Source of the DNA: Gudongella sp.
Lineage (GTDB): Bacteria > Bacillota > Clostridia > Tissierellales > Tissierellaceae
NCBI GenBank assembly: GCA_024649995.1
Contig: JANKMX010000010.1
Location: forward strand, 1-52,478
DNA length: 52,478 nt
Direction of reading: 5' to 3'
Shown here one piece after another: positions 8,239 through 16,903 of this stretch (within the stretch, counting starts at the first letter, position 1; the number at the start of each line of letters is the position of its first letter). The notes under the pieces are model-generated. The model was not told the DNA's origin. It worked only from the letters and a program-made list of their open reading frames with translations, and ran no database searches. The position numbers were made by a program, and so were the translations under genes.

Positions 8239-9339
8239 TTATCTCACATCAACTATCTCGAAATTTTCATCCACCACGACTGTCAACGTTCTTGTATCAA
8301 TGGCCATATCTTTGCTTTCCCAACTTCTGTAGTATATGAAGTTTATCTCCTCAGTACCGGGTTCTTCCGGTGTAAATTCCCAGGTCCTCTCTCCACCTGA
8401 TCCTACAACATCTGGCGCAACAGCAAATGGAACAAACTCATCAGATTCTATCTTTAGAATATCGCCTTCTTCAAACTCCACAACCCAGCCGTATCCAGTT
8501 GTGGGGTTCTCCTGCAGCATCACGGTAAGCATATCAGGCTCATAAAAATATTCTGTTGGAGCTGCCTTAAGCATCATCATGACCCTGTTCATCATTGCAG
8601 CTGCCTCTGCCCTTGTCAGTCTCTTCTGGGGCATAAAATTTCCTTCGTTTCCCTGAATGATACCCAAAGCTCTCAATCTGTAGATATATCCAAGCTCTGC
8701 AGGTGGAATACCTTCATCGTCAAGGAAAACCACTGTGTCCTCAGGAGGCATACCTTCCTCAATTCCCATTGTCTTTGCTAGCATGACAGCAAACTGGAGT
8801 CTGTTCAATTGACTTTCCCCATAGAGATGACTCTGTGTTGCTATTGCAAGTGCAATACCTTCACGAAGCTGTTCCCTTGCCCACTCAGGCACCTTGTCCC
8901 ATTCCACATCATCGGGATCCGGTTCCCCAGGCATTCCCGCAGCTATTTTACCCATCATCCTGGTCAGCATCAGTATGCCCTCTGTCCCTGAGATTATACC
9001 CTCCGGTCGGAAGCCTCCGTCAGGATATCCATTGACAAATCCCCAGTTATAGGATTGCTCGACCTCCTCTTTTGACCAATGATTCGCAAGATCCATGAAT
9101 CTGTTCTGTGTCTGTTCCTGCTGACGGAGCTTCATCTGCTCCAGGGCTGCACCATCTATCCTAAGTCTCCTGTTGATTTCAAGTCTGATCTGTTCCTGTT
9201 CAGCTTCACCGATATTGGTCTGAACCCTGTCCCTATCCTGAATCTGATTCTGGTTCATTGGCGCTTCCATGGTCCCCATGGCTGGAACTGCAACCATCAC
9301 TATGCTAAGAATTACAGCTACCATCGTCCTAGATTTCAT
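8239..9339 (-). CDS. secreted SLH protein with C-terminal chagasin (I42) domain
   Basis: A 366-residue exported protein: signal peptide (about 1-22, ending VPAMGTMEA), a Gln/Arg-rich charged segment (28-80), three SLH-type repeats (about 81-130, 142-190 and 205-255; GYPDGGFRPEG and LTRAEAAAMM are diagnostic), then a chagasin-like beta domain at 265-366. The three inhibitory loops of family I42 are all recognisable: NPTTGY (278-283), GSGGERTW (313-320) and YYRSW (336-340). Chagasins block papain-like (C1) cysteine proteases. The SLH repeats should hold it on cell-wall polymer. GGGGAGAG precedes the ATG. It has its own structured leader with an attenuator. The protease target is unknown. Confidence 0.88.
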   Translation of the reverse strand: MKSRTMVAVILSIVMVAVPAMGTMEAPMNQNQIQDRDRVQTNIGEAEQEQIRLEINRRLRIDGAALEQMKLRQQEQTQNRFMDLANHWSKEEVEQSYNWGFVNGYPDGGFRPEGIISGTEGILMLTRMMGKIAAGMPGEPDPDDVEWDKVPEWAREQLREGIALAIATQSHLYGESQLNRLQFAVMLAKTMGIEEGMPPEDTVVFLDDEGIPPAELGYIYRLRALGIIQGNEGNFMPQKRLTRAEAAAMMNRVMMMLKAAPTEYFYEPDMLTVMLQENPTTGYGWVVEFEEGDILKIESDEFVPFAVAPDVVGSGGERTWEFTPEEPGTEEINFIYYRSWESKDMAIDTRTLTVVVDENFEIVDVR

Positions 9340-9360
9340 ACCTACTCTCCCCTTTCATAC

Positions 9361-9442
9361 AAAAAACCGACCAGCTAGGGTCGGTTACGCTACTGGCTCA
9401 TGCAGGGATTAGGCGTCCATTTTTACCCTGCAATCCAAGCCA
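9361..9442 (-). promoter_or_regulatory. structured leader with intrinsic attenuator upstream of the SLH-chagasin gene
   Basis: On the minus strand the leader folds into an outer stem TGGCT/AGCCA (9442-9438 with 9398-9394) and an inner stem GCAGGG/CCCTGC (9431-9426 with 9407-9402) enclosing an 18-base loop. A terminator follows: AACCGACC/GGTCGGTT (9386-9379 with 9372-9365) and six T. The terminator ends only about 20 bases before the start codon, so it must be conditionally read through. I cannot match the upper structure to a riboswitch class I know; it lacks the c-di-GMP-I core. Confidence 0.65.
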
Positions 9443-9532
9443 CCGGATTTTATCTTTATCCACTAATAATATACCCTTGGAAATACTTATTAGTATTACA
9501 TTTAGATTTCAAAAATGAAACCCAGCTTGCAT

Positions 9533-10237
9533 CTAGTCCTCATAGGTCCAGCCTTGATCATTATTATAGATCATAAGTCTTGTCATACCACCATCTATAG
9601 TTATATTCTCTCCTGTTATAAAGCTGGCGGCATCACTACAGAGATACATTACCATATTTGATATATCCTCGGGTCTTCCAACCCTGCCAGCAGGGTGCTG
9701 AGAGTTATTGGATCCGGAATATTCCATATCAGCTGTTTCAATCCACCCGGGGCTGATGGAATTCACTCTGATTTTTCCCGATAGACTAACTGCAAGTCCA
9801 TGGGTAAGGGAAGCTATTCCTCCCTTTGCTGCTGTGTAGCTTTCTGTATCCCTTTGACTCATCCTGTCTCTTGTAGAGGATATGTTCACAATTGATCCAT
9901 CCTCAGCAAAGTGGTCCAGAAACAGCTTTACAAGCATGAATGGAGCTGTGACTCCCGTTCTTAGAACATAATTGAACTCCTCATAATCACAGCTGAAAAT
10001 TCCACCCTTTGAAAGGCAGGCATTGTTTATCAAGAAATCAACCCTTCCGTAGTCGCTTATTACTTTCTCTGTAAACTCCCTCAGTACTGACTCCTCAGCT
10101 ATGTCCCCAACAAAGTAATCATTGTCTTCCTTGTCCACTATACAGACCTTAGCCCCATTACGCTTGAAATCCTCTGCGATTTTCCTGCCGATACCTTTGG
10201 CTCCTCCGGTTAATACAACAACCCTATCCTTGAACAT
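9533..10237 (-). CDS. short-chain dehydrogenase/reductase (SDR)
   Basis: A 234-residue classical SDR. The N-terminal cofactor motif is TGGAKGIG. The structural motif NNAC replaces NNAG. The catalytic Ser is in NISS and the YxxxK pair in SYTAAKGG. C-terminal features are SPGW and the GENITIDGG segment. The acidic residue after strand 2 (VDKEDN) suggests NAD rather than NADP. AGGAGG lies 5 bases before the ATG. It stands alone: a terminator lies upstream at 10307-10341, and the SLH leader follows downstream. The substrate is not predictable. Confidence 0.92.
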   Translation of the reverse strand: MFKDRVVVLTGGAKGIGRKIAEDFKRNGAKVCIVDKEDNDYFVGDIAEESVLREFTEKVISDYGRVDFLINNACLSKGGIFSCDYEEFNYVLRTGVTAPFMLVKLFLDHFAEDGSIVNISSTRDRMSQRDTESYTAAKGGIASLTHGLAVSLSGKIRVNSISPGWIETADMEYSGSNNSQHPAGRVGRPEDISNMVMYLCSDAASFITGENITIDGGMTRLMIYNNDQGWTYED

Positions 10238-10306
10238 AAATACCTCCTTAACCTTGGGATTCTTACTTGCGTACCCTATTAACCATTTACCCTATTTTTA
10301 CAACCC

Positions 10307-10341
10307 AAAAAGAATAATCTGCCGAAAAACGGCAGATTATT
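10307..10341 (-). terminator. terminator of the permease pair
   Basis: AATAATCTGCCG and CGGCAGATTATT form a 12-bp stem with a TTTTT loop, followed by CTTTTT on the minus strand, about 75 bases after the stop at 10418. Confidence 0.85.
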
Positions 10342-10417
10342 TTCTGGTCGGGGTGAGAGGCTTTGACATGATTATAATGCTGATTTTAGATATTATCAAC
10401 ATCAAGCATGGGTGGAT

Positions 10418-10957
10418 TTAGTCGCTCAATCTCTCAGCATTAAGATACATTGTCTCCACTTCCTCTCTAGATACAATCGCATTGAGTAGATATGCGATAA
10501 TAATTATCCCAGGTATGTTCACTAGTAGCCTAGTAATTGCAAAGGGAGCTCCCAGGGCTGACAGCTCGAAAAGAAACATTGGGATCTTTGTGGTGGACCA
10601 GGCTCCAATAAAGATAAGTATATTGCTGAATTTCACACCTTTTCTCATAAAAACTGCAGCAACTGGAAATGCTCCATACAAGGGTCCCGCTGCGGCAGAA
10701 CCGATGAAAAAAGCCAATAGGATTCCCTTAAGTCCAGAACCCTCTCCCATGTACTTGACCATTGTATCCTTTGGGACCCAGGTATCCAGAAGTCCCAGAA
10801 GTACAAATATGGGTGGGATTATAAAAAGCATTTCCCCTAGAGTCATTATGGTAGTATCAATTGCCCTTGAACCAAGACCCCTGTCGGCTATTGTTACTAG
10901 TCCCATTACCATCATCGATAAAATAAACCATCTGTATCTCATTGCTGTCTTAATCAT
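10418..10957 (-). CDS. COG0701 permease, second half-protein
   Basis: A 179-residue membrane protein with about five segments. FFIGSAAAGPLYGAFPVA is the repeat motif of the COG0701 (DUF318, YraQ-like) permease family, whose members are usually about 300 residues with two such repeats in one chain. Here the repeats are on two genes that overlap by 4 bases (ATGA), so the pair probably assembles as a heterodimer. Cys residues of the metalloid-linked members are not present. Substrates of the family are poorly known (arsenical, thiol or metal-linked export has been suggested). Confidence 0.75.
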   Translation of the reverse strand: MIKTAMRYRWFILSMMVMGLVTIADRGLGSRAIDTTIMTLGEMLFIIPPIFVLLGLLDTWVPKDTMVKYMGEGSGLKGILLAFFIGSAAAGPLYGAFPVAAVFMRKGVKFSNILIFIGAWSTTKIPMFLFELSALGAPFAITRLLVNIPGIIIIAYLLNAIVSREEVETMYLNAERLSD

Positions 10958-11436
10958 ACCAGACTCACCACCAGACTGATGGCATATGCGACTATATATG
11001 AAAATGCATAGGCCATTAGATTTCTATATACTGTAATTTTTCCACCAAAGTATTTGACTTCTACTGGAATAGTAACTATTCCAACCATCATAAGGGTGGA
11101 GACGAATGCACCTATCTGCATGTAGCCTGCACCTCCCTGAAGCAGGAGGTCTGCAGTTGGAAATGCTATAAAGCCCGGTATCAAGGTCACAGCTCCAACA
11201 ATTGATGCAAGAACAACACCGAGCCATCCGGAGTCGTCACCAATGACCTTTATTATAAGGTCTGGATCCAGTATTGCCATCAAAAGGCCCACCATTATTA
11301 TAACCACCAGCAATTCAGGAAGAATTTTCTCAAACGCTTTCCAGGCCTTCATAAGTGATTTTTTAGTCTTACTTTTGTCCATTATGTATGAATATGCTAA
11401 AAATATAATTGTCACCAAATAAAGCAGCCAGTTCAT
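10954..11436 (-). CDS. COG0701 permease, first half-protein
   Basis: A 160-residue membrane protein with about five segments. The motif VGAVTLIPGFIAFPTADLL parallels the GPLYGAFPVA motif of its partner at 10418-10957. It starts after GAGGTG. A palindrome overlaps the presumed -10 element of this gene, so its expression is probably controlled by a dimeric regulator encoded elsewhere. The two halves are short but neither looks truncated, since each has a full repeat and proper start and stop. Confidence 0.75.
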   Translation of the reverse strand: MNWLLYLVTIIFLAYSYIMDKSKTKKSLMKAWKAFEKILPELLVVIIMVGLLMAILDPDLIIKVIGDDSGWLGVVLASIVGAVTLIPGFIAFPTADLLLQGGAGYMQIGAFVSTLMMVGIVTIPVEVKYFGGKITVYRNLMAYAFSYIVAYAISLVVSLV

Positions 11437-11473
11437 TACACACCTCTTGAGTTTTTTAGTAATGCTTGACTAT

Positions 11474-11492
11474 TATACCATATATGGGTATA
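11474..11492. promoter_or_regulatory. palindromic operator candidate with -10 element for the permease pair
   Basis: TATACC and GGTATA are inverted arms around ATATATG. The minus-strand sequence GGTATAAT at the low-coordinate edge provides a TATAAT-like -10, so the palindrome overlaps the promoter, about 40 bases upstream of the first permease gene. No convincing -35 is seen, as would suit a promoter needing an activator. Confidence 0.45.
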
Positions 11493-11501
11493 TTTGTTGA
11501 G

Positions 11502-11531
11502 AAAAAAATCAGCAGGCAATCATGCCTGCTG
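11502..11531 (-). terminator. terminator of the DUF1846 gene
   Basis: CAGCAGGC and GCCTGCTG form an 8-bp stem with a 6-base loop, followed by ATTTTTTTC on the minus strand, just after the stop at 11538. Confidence 0.9.
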
Positions 11532-11537
11532 AAATGT

Positions 11538-13046
11538 CTATACGTAGAAAAGGTTTTCGCTTGGATACACAGGATCACAGGTTACATCAACGCCAAGTCT
11601 CCTCAGTATCTGCTCGTCATTGTCATTCAACATCACCGTTGAATGTGCCTGAGCTCCTTTCAAATCCTGCAGCTTTTCCATGGCAAGCTGAGCAGTTGGG
11701 TTTGTCACTGCTCCAATGCTCAATGCAATGAGGGCTTCATTTGCATCAAGTGTCCCTACCTTGCCCATTAGACTATCCATCTTCAGCTTTTGAATGGTAT
11801 CAATTATCAAGGGCGAAAGCAAAAGAATTTCATCACCTATGTTTGCCAGGGTCTTGATTGAGTTCAGAATTGCTGCTGAGGTGGCATCCAGAAGCTGGGA
11901 TCCCCTTCCGGTGATTATTCTTCCGTCGTTCAATTCAATTGCTATAACAGGAGGCATGTCGTTGTTTGCTTCCTTGTCCTTCAGCCTCTGTGAGTATTCC
12001 CTTGCAGGTCCAACAGCAGCCCTATCCTCACGTTTAAGCTCCAGCTCCTCCATGATGATTCTCATCCTGTTGAGAGACTCCTCGTCTGCCAGCCCCTTCT
12101 TGTAGTCACATTCAGTGGCAAAGCTTCTCCTAATTATCTCCTGCTTGGATGCATCCCTAACCACCTGATCATCAACTATCCCAAAACCTATCCTGTTTAC
12201 CCCCATATCAGTTGGTGAGTGGTAGATTGATTCCCTGCCTGTTATCCTTTCTATGATCCTCTTGATTACGGGGAACATCTCCAGATCCCTGTTGTAGTTC
12301 ACGGCAACCTCATTGTATTTTTCAAAATGAAAGTAGTCCATCATGTTTACGTCCTTGAGGTCCACTGTTGCAGCCTCATATGCAATGTTTAAGGGGTGCT
12401 TCAGAGGGACATTCCAGACGGGGAATGTCTCAAACTTTGAATAGCCCGCAACCTTGTCCATCTTGTGCTCGTGGTATAGCTGGTTCAGGCAGGTTGCCAG
12501 CTTCCCGCTTCCAGGTCCCGGTGCAGTGACCACCACAATCGGCATTGTCGTCTCAATGTACTGATTTCTGCCATAGCCCTCTTCACTTACAATCATATCA
12601 ACATCAGAAGGATATCCTGGTATTGCAGAATGGGTGTATACCTTGATGTTTCTTCTTTCCAGCTTTGTTATAAACTGCTTTGCAGTGGGCTGTCCATTAT
12701 ATCTGGTTATGACTACACTGTTCACTTTTAGCTGGTATTCCCTTAATTCATCTATCTGCTTCAAAACATCCATATCATAGGAAATTCCATAGTCTCCTCG
12801 GATCTTATTCCTTTCAATATCCCCAGCATATACGCAGATAATGATCTCTGCCTTGTCCTTCAACTTATGAAGGAGCTTTATCTTGGCGTCGGCATCAAAG
12901 CCTGGAAGGACCCTTTGAGCGTGAAGATCCCCAATAAGCTTTCCACCAAACTCCAAATACAGCTTGTCAAAGTTATTCACTCTCTCAAGAATGAACTTAG
13001 ACTGCTCTTCTATGTACTTCTGAGGGTCAAATCCAATTTTTCTCAT
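11538..13046 (-). CDS. DUF1846 (UPF0371) family protein
   Basis: A 502-residue cytoplasmic protein, about full length for DUF1846. Family segments are [19 protein letters not shown] at the start, [18 protein letters not shown], and [19 protein letters not shown], a glycine-rich P-loop-like turn. I start at the ATG at 13046 because AAGGAGC lies 7 bases before it; an in-frame codon 11 residues upstream has no site. Family function is unknown. It is flanked by terminators on both sides and has its own TATAAT (13096-13091), so it is monocistronic. Confidence 0.9.
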   Translation of the reverse strand: MRKIGFDPQKYIEEQSKFILERVNNFDKLYLEFGGKLIGDLHAQRVLPGFDADAKIKLLHKLKDKAEIIICVYAGDIERNKIRGDYGISYDMDVLKQIDELREYQLKVNSVVITRYNGQPTAKQFITKLERRNIKVYTHSAIPGYPSDVDMIVSEEGYGRNQYIETTMPIVVVTAPGPGSGKLATCLNQLYHEHKMDKVAGYSKFETFPVWNVPLKHPLNIAYEAATVDLKDVNMMDYFHFEKYNEVAVNYNRDLEMFPVIKRIIERITGRESIYHSPTDMGVNRIGFGIVDDQVVRDASKQEIIRRSFATECDYKKGLADEESLNRMRIIMEELELKREDRAAVGPAREYSQRLKDKEANNDMPPVIAIELNDGRIITGRGSQLLDATSAAILNSIKTLANIGDEILLLSPLIIDTIQKLKMDSLMGKVGTLDANEALIALSIGAVTNPTAQLAMEKLQDLKGAQAHSTVMLNDNDEQILRRLGVDVTCDPVYPSENLFYV

Positions 13047-13090
13047 ATACCTGCTCCTTTTGTTAGTTTTGTCCAACACACATACCAGTA

Positions 13091-13096
13091 ATTATA
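13091..13096 (-). promoter_or_regulatory. -10 element for the DUF1846 gene
   Basis: TATAAT lies about 45 bases upstream of the start and immediately after the T-run of the preceding terminator. The -35 region is poor. Confidence 0.4.
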
Positions 13097-13100
13097 ACAC

Positions 13101-13147
13101 AAAAAAAGGAGATTTTACAGGTCCCAAAAATGGTTGCATAAATCTCC
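13101..13147 (-). terminator. terminator of the threonine-aldolase-like gene
   Basis: GGAGATTT and AAATCTCC pair across a 24-base loop and are followed by TTTTTTT on the minus strand. Confidence 0.65.
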
Positions 13148-13216
13148 CTTTTAGCCTCAAGCCTTGTTCCTATGACCTCTTCACACCGATTATCAAAAAA
13201 ATACCGGCCAATAATT

Positions 13217-14251
13217 TTACAACTTTTTGATGTCCTCAACCAATTTTTTCACATTTGCCTCATCAGTTGTCCAGCTTGTGCAAAACCTAACTGCATCCCT
13301 CTCATCATCCACCTTAGCCCAGTGCTGGAAGGAATAATCCTCTGCAAGCTTTTCCTTTTGCTGGTGGTTCAGAATCGGGAACTGCTGGTTTGTGGGAGAG
13401 TCATACATAAACTCAATCCCCTTCTCCCTGAAGGCATCCCGGATCATCATAGCAGTGCTTATTGCATTCTTGGAAATCTCAAAGTAAAGTCCGTCCTCAA
13501 AAAGCGCTTCGAACTGTATTCCCAAAAGTCTGCCCTTTGCAAGCATTCCACCACGCTGCTTGATATTATACCTGAAGTCCTTTTTCAGCTTCTCGCTTCT
13601 TATTACAACAGCCTCCCCAAAGAGCGCACCGACCTTTGTACCTCCAATATAGAAGACATCACATAGCCCTGCTATTTCAGATAGGGTAAGGTCGTTGCCA
13701 TCTGCCATCAATCCATAGCCCATTCTGGCTCCATCCATAAATAGTGGCAGCTGAAGTTCCTTACATACCCTGCTTATTTCCTGGAGCTCCTTCTTTGAGT
13801 ATATTGTGCCATTCTCCGTTGGATGTGAAATATAAACCATTCCAGGCTGAACCATATGCTCATGTGTGACATCATTCCAATGATTGTGGTATACTTCCCA
13901 TACCTGTTTGGCAGTAAGCTTTCCATCCTCGCTATGGACGGAAATGACCCTATGACCGGTTGCTTCAATTGCACCTGTCTCGTGAACGTTTATATGACCC
14001 GTATCCGCAGAGACAACTCCCTGATATGGCTTAAGTACTGAGGCTATAACTGTTGTGTTTGCCTGGGTGCCTCCCACAAGAAAATGTACATCAAGAGTAT
14101 CATCCTCACAGTAGCCCTTTATGTAGTTTCTGGCGTTTTCACAATGGTAATCCACTCCATATCCGGGAGTCTGCTCCATGTTGGTTTCAAGGAGCATATC
14201 CAATATTTTCTTGTGAGCCCCTTCTGAGTAGTCGTTTTCAAATCTAATCAT
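13217..14251 (-). CDS. L-threonine aldolase / beta-eliminating lyase family PLP enzyme
   Basis: A 344-residue fold-type I PLP enzyme. Visible features: GGTQANTTVI near the phosphate site, the aromatic-stacking His in the HINVHETGA region, the Asp in FMDGARMGYG that binds the pyridine nitrogen, and the Schiff-base Lys in GGTKVG. The length matches low-specificity threonine aldolases, which cleave L-threonine to glycine and acetaldehyde. This fits an amino-acid-fermenting anaerobe. Related beta-eliminating lyases share the fold, so substrate is not certain. The start follows GGGGGAA and a TTGGGG-17-TATATA promoter lies just upstream. Confidence 0.88.
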   Translation of the reverse strand: MIRFENDYSEGAHKKILDMLLETNMEQTPGYGVDYHCENARNYIKGYCEDDTLDVHFLVGGTQANTTVIASVLKPYQGVVSADTGHINVHETGAIEATGHRVISVHSEDGKLTAKQVWEVYHNHWNDVTHEHMVQPGMVYISHPTENGTIYSKKELQEISRVCKELQLPLFMDGARMGYGLMADGNDLTLSEIAGLCDVFYIGGTKVGALFGEAVVIRSEKLKKDFRYNIKQRGGMLAKGRLLGIQFEALFEDGLYFEISKNAISTAMMIRDAFREKGIEFMYDSPTNQQFPILNHQQKEKLAEDYSFQHWAKVDDERDAVRFCTSWTTDEANVKKLVEDIKKL

Positions 14252-14280
14252 GATATTTCCCCCAATCTTTTATTCCTATG

Positions 14281-14309
14281 TATATACTATAGCATATTGA
14301 TGTCCCCAA
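14281..14309 (-). promoter_or_regulatory. promoter of the threonine-aldolase-like gene
   Basis: TTGGGG (14309-14304) and TATATA (14286-14281) are 17 bases apart, about 30 bases upstream of the start codon. Confidence 0.5.
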
Positions 14310-14324
14310 GGTCCTTAAAATAAT

Positions 14325-14350
14325 TTTCCCGGGCAATTTTGCCCGGGAAA
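14325..14350 (-). terminator. terminator of the C11 protease gene
   Basis: TTTCCCGGGC and GCCCGGGAAA form a 10-bp stem around AAAATT, followed by ATTATTTT on the minus strand, a few bases after the stop at 14356. Confidence 0.75.
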
Positions 14351-14355
14351 TTTAA

Positions 14356-16785
14356 TTAGTCTGTTATTATGGGTGTCCAGTAGCTGTTTCCATATATATC
14401 CGTTATTTTATAGGTCATCATATAGTCCAGATTGGTAATTGCAAGGTTCTCAATATACCAGTCTCCAGTTGCCGTATATGGGTCACCAAGATAGTAGGTG
14501 TCATCGAATTCTCCACCATAGGTGTAGTAGTCAGTGAGATAATCAATTCTATCCCCGGGTTCAATATCAATCAAACCCTTTGGAAGATTGGGTGTTTCCT
14601 CTTCCCTGTCATAGACGATCCTCGCACCAAGGACCTCCCCATATGGGTTATCCTGGTCAAAGGATATGATTATATGGACAAGCTGATTGTTAAGCATGGC
14701 AGGAACCCTGCCCATTATCTTGTAATCATCTCCAATGTATTCATAGCTTGTCATGAAGTAGCTTACAATCATGTCATTAATGGCCATCCATGTGCCGTCA
14801 AACTCGAGAATAAGGTCACCGTCTTCATTGTACTCGAATACGTTGTCCCTTCCAAGATCTATGAAGCCCTCTCCATCATCTATGAATACGCTAAGCTCCA
14901 TGTTATGGACCAGGTCCCATTCCTCTTCAGACAGGTCAAGAACCCTCTGGCCATCCTTGACCGTAATCTTTATTGACGCGGGGTCCAGCAAGTTTTCACT
15001 GTAGTATTCCGTGGACTGGGTAATCTGATCTTCATCGATCCAGTCTGGTGCCTGCTGGGCTCCACCGGTTATTGATGAAAAGTCGCCCTGTGAAAGGAAG
15101 TTGCCTATGAGTGACCCAATCAAATCAGTTGCAATTCCCTGAGTTCCACCTGATTGACCTCCACCGAGAAGTGTCTCCAAGAGTCCTCCACCAGGAGCCG
15201 CCATCTGCCCACCGGCATTTACATTGGCAAAGCTCTTTATTGCCCTTGTATAGTTTTCATCCATTCCTATTTCCTCGTAGGTGTTCAGCATTGATGAAAC
15301 ATCGCTCAGCTTGCCATAGGGGAAGAATATTGATACCCCGTTGGCGTTTGTTATATTGTCGCTCATCCTATTGTATTTTACGGCTCCATCCAGAGCCTCT
15401 GCAAATCTCAAAGCTTCATCTGTTCCAAGCCTATTTGCAAAATGGATAAGGTCAATCTGGTTTATTTTTGTTGATGCTGCAAACTCCTTTGTACCTGCCC
15501 TTGAGTCTGAAACCCTCTTGTACTCTTGAGTATCTATTAGCTCTGCTGTGGACTGTGAGAATTCGCTGAAGGCTGGAGGCACAGTTGCGCTAAGCTCAGC
15601 CAGGTCTATCATGGACAATGTGGCCTGGGATTTCGGGGTTCTTCTCTTTACCTCACTAACGTAATCATCGATAAGCCTCTTCCCAAGATCTATTGTCTCA
15701 ATTGATGGATTTCCTGACAGTTCATTAAGCCATCCGGTGTAATACCAGCCAATTCCAGGCTCAAGCTCCTCAGATGCTATAAGATAGTCTGAATATGGCT
15801 CCACAACAAATGCGGTTTCAAGTGTCGCCATAAGGCATGCGTCAAATCCAACCATGTCAAACTCCACTCCTGAGTTGAAGAGGGCCCTTTCTATTTCATC
15901 AAGGGTCATTGTGTCTCCCTTCACATACTCATCATAACCATACCCGGTTACGGATCCTCCACCATGGTCCCAAAATATCAGGAAGTACCTTTCCGCAGGA
16001 AAGCTTTGCTGGGAATATCTGATAAAATCAGTAAGAGTGTCAGGATCCACCATTGATTTCCTTCCAAGGTCCTCCTCCAATCTGCTTAAGCCCTGTGAAC
16101 TGATTAGATACCTCTGGTTTGTCCTGTTTGACATTACATCATTCTTCCATTGGGCCGTTCCGCCTGTTTCTATTACAATGTTTACATTGTCAGATATGTC
16201 CGCCTCAAGCATTTCCTGAAGGTCCATTGTGGCCATTCCACTTCTGGACTCAAGATCCGTTCCCAATAGATAAACCATTACTGTCGCCCTGTCTCTTCCC
16301 CCTCCAAGGAGGGTGGTTCTTTTTGGTCTTGCCAAATCAGATACCGACCTGTCCACCGAATAGGCCCCTCTGTCATAGCTTGGTCCCTCGGTCCCCTGAA
16401 CATAGCCTCCATCTGAAATTCCCGGTCCAGGGTCCGATATTGGAGCATCCGATCCTCCACCCATGAATCTTGATATAAGTGAGGAGAGGAGCATAAGTAC
16501 TACAAATATTATGATGTATTTTATTATTCCTCCAGATGACCTTCTCCTGCCTGTTGATGAGTAGTTCTGTCCAGATTGCTGGGATCCTGAGGATGGAAAG
16601 AAGCTTTGTCCAGATGATTGACCGCTTGAGGATGAGCCAGAAGATGATTGTCTCCCAAAGAAACCCCCAAGCCCGCCTGTTGGTCCCGAAGTTTTTCTTC
16701 CAATTCCGCTTCCCCTTTTCTCAACTCTGGAGCTCCCTGAACCGACTCTCTTTTTTCTTCCTGACGGCCTGTTTTTTCTATCCAT
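14356..16785 (-). CDS. membrane-anchored clostripain-family (C11) cysteine protease
   Basis: A 809-residue protein. Residues 1-85 are a low-complexity Ser/Gly/Gln/Arg-rich, strongly basic cytoplasmic tail. A membrane segment follows at about 87-104, then an extracytoplasmic C11 domain with catalytic His274 in FWDHGGG and Cys317 in VGFDACLM. The C-terminal 250 residues are a beta-rich region of unknown role, Asp/Tyr-rich. I start at the second ATG, 9 bases after AGGAG, because the first ATG touches the site. Clostripain-type enzymes cut after Arg or Lys and many mature by self-cleavage. No secretion signal other than the anchor is present, so it stays on the cell. Confidence 0.9.
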   Translation of the reverse strand: MDRKNRPSGRKKRVGSGSSRVEKRGSGIGRKTSGPTGGLGGFFGRQSSSGSSSSGQSSGQSFFPSSGSQQSGQNYSSTGRRRSSGGIIKYIIIFVVLMLLSSLISRFMGGGSDAPISDPGPGISDGGYVQGTEGPSYDRGAYSVDRSVSDLARPKRTTLLGGGRDRATVMVYLLGTDLESRSGMATMDLQEMLEADISDNVNIVIETGGTAQWKNDVMSNRTNQRYLISSQGLSRLEEDLGRKSMVDPDTLTDFIRYSQQSFPAERYFLIFWDHGGGSVTGYGYDEYVKGDTMTLDEIERALFNSGVEFDMVGFDACLMATLETAFVVEPYSDYLIASEELEPGIGWYYTGWLNELSGNPSIETIDLGKRLIDDYVSEVKRRTPKSQATLSMIDLAELSATVPPAFSEFSQSTAELIDTQEYKRVSDSRAGTKEFAASTKINQIDLIHFANRLGTDEALRFAEALDGAVKYNRMSDNITNANGVSIFFPYGKLSDVSSMLNTYEEIGMDENYTRAIKSFANVNAGGQMAAPGGGLLETLLGGGQSGGTQGIATDLIGSLIGNFLSQGDFSSITGGAQQAPDWIDEDQITQSTEYYSENLLDPASIKITVKDGQRVLDLSEEEWDLVHNMELSVFIDDGEGFIDLGRDNVFEYNEDGDLILEFDGTWMAINDMIVSYFMTSYEYIGDDYKIMGRVPAMLNNQLVHIIISFDQDNPYGEVLGARIVYDREEETPNLPKGLIDIEPGDRIDYLTDYYTYGGEFDDTYYLGDPYTATGDWYIENLAITNLDYMMTYKITDIYGNSYWTPIITD

Positions 16786-16857
16786 ATTTTTCATCTCCTA
16801 GGTTTTTTTACAAGACTTCATGTTTATATATACCCTTATGGAATGATATTTGGACAC

Positions 16858-16896
16858 AAAAAAGCAGCTTCTACCATTTTATTGGCAGAGGCTGCT
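16858..16896 (-). terminator. terminator of the MarR-ABC operon
   Basis: An imperfect stem, AGCAGCCTCTGCCA with TGGTAGAAGCTGCT, is followed by TTTTTTG on the minus strand, just after the stop at 16904. Confidence 0.85.
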
Positions 16897-16903
16897 CTTT
16901 TTC

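Noticed and set aside
9361-9500. c-di-GMP-I (GEMM) riboswitch upstream of the SLH-chagasin gene
   Set aside because: Surface-protein context suggested it, but the GGCAAACC, ACGCAAAGC and GGTAGC blocks are absent. I keep it as an unassigned structured leader with attenuator.
8239-16785. protease-inhibitor pair (clostripain with chagasin)
   Set aside because: Chagasin-type inhibitors act on papain-like (C1) enzymes, while clostripain is a different clan (CD). The genes are also 5 kb apart with separate regulation.
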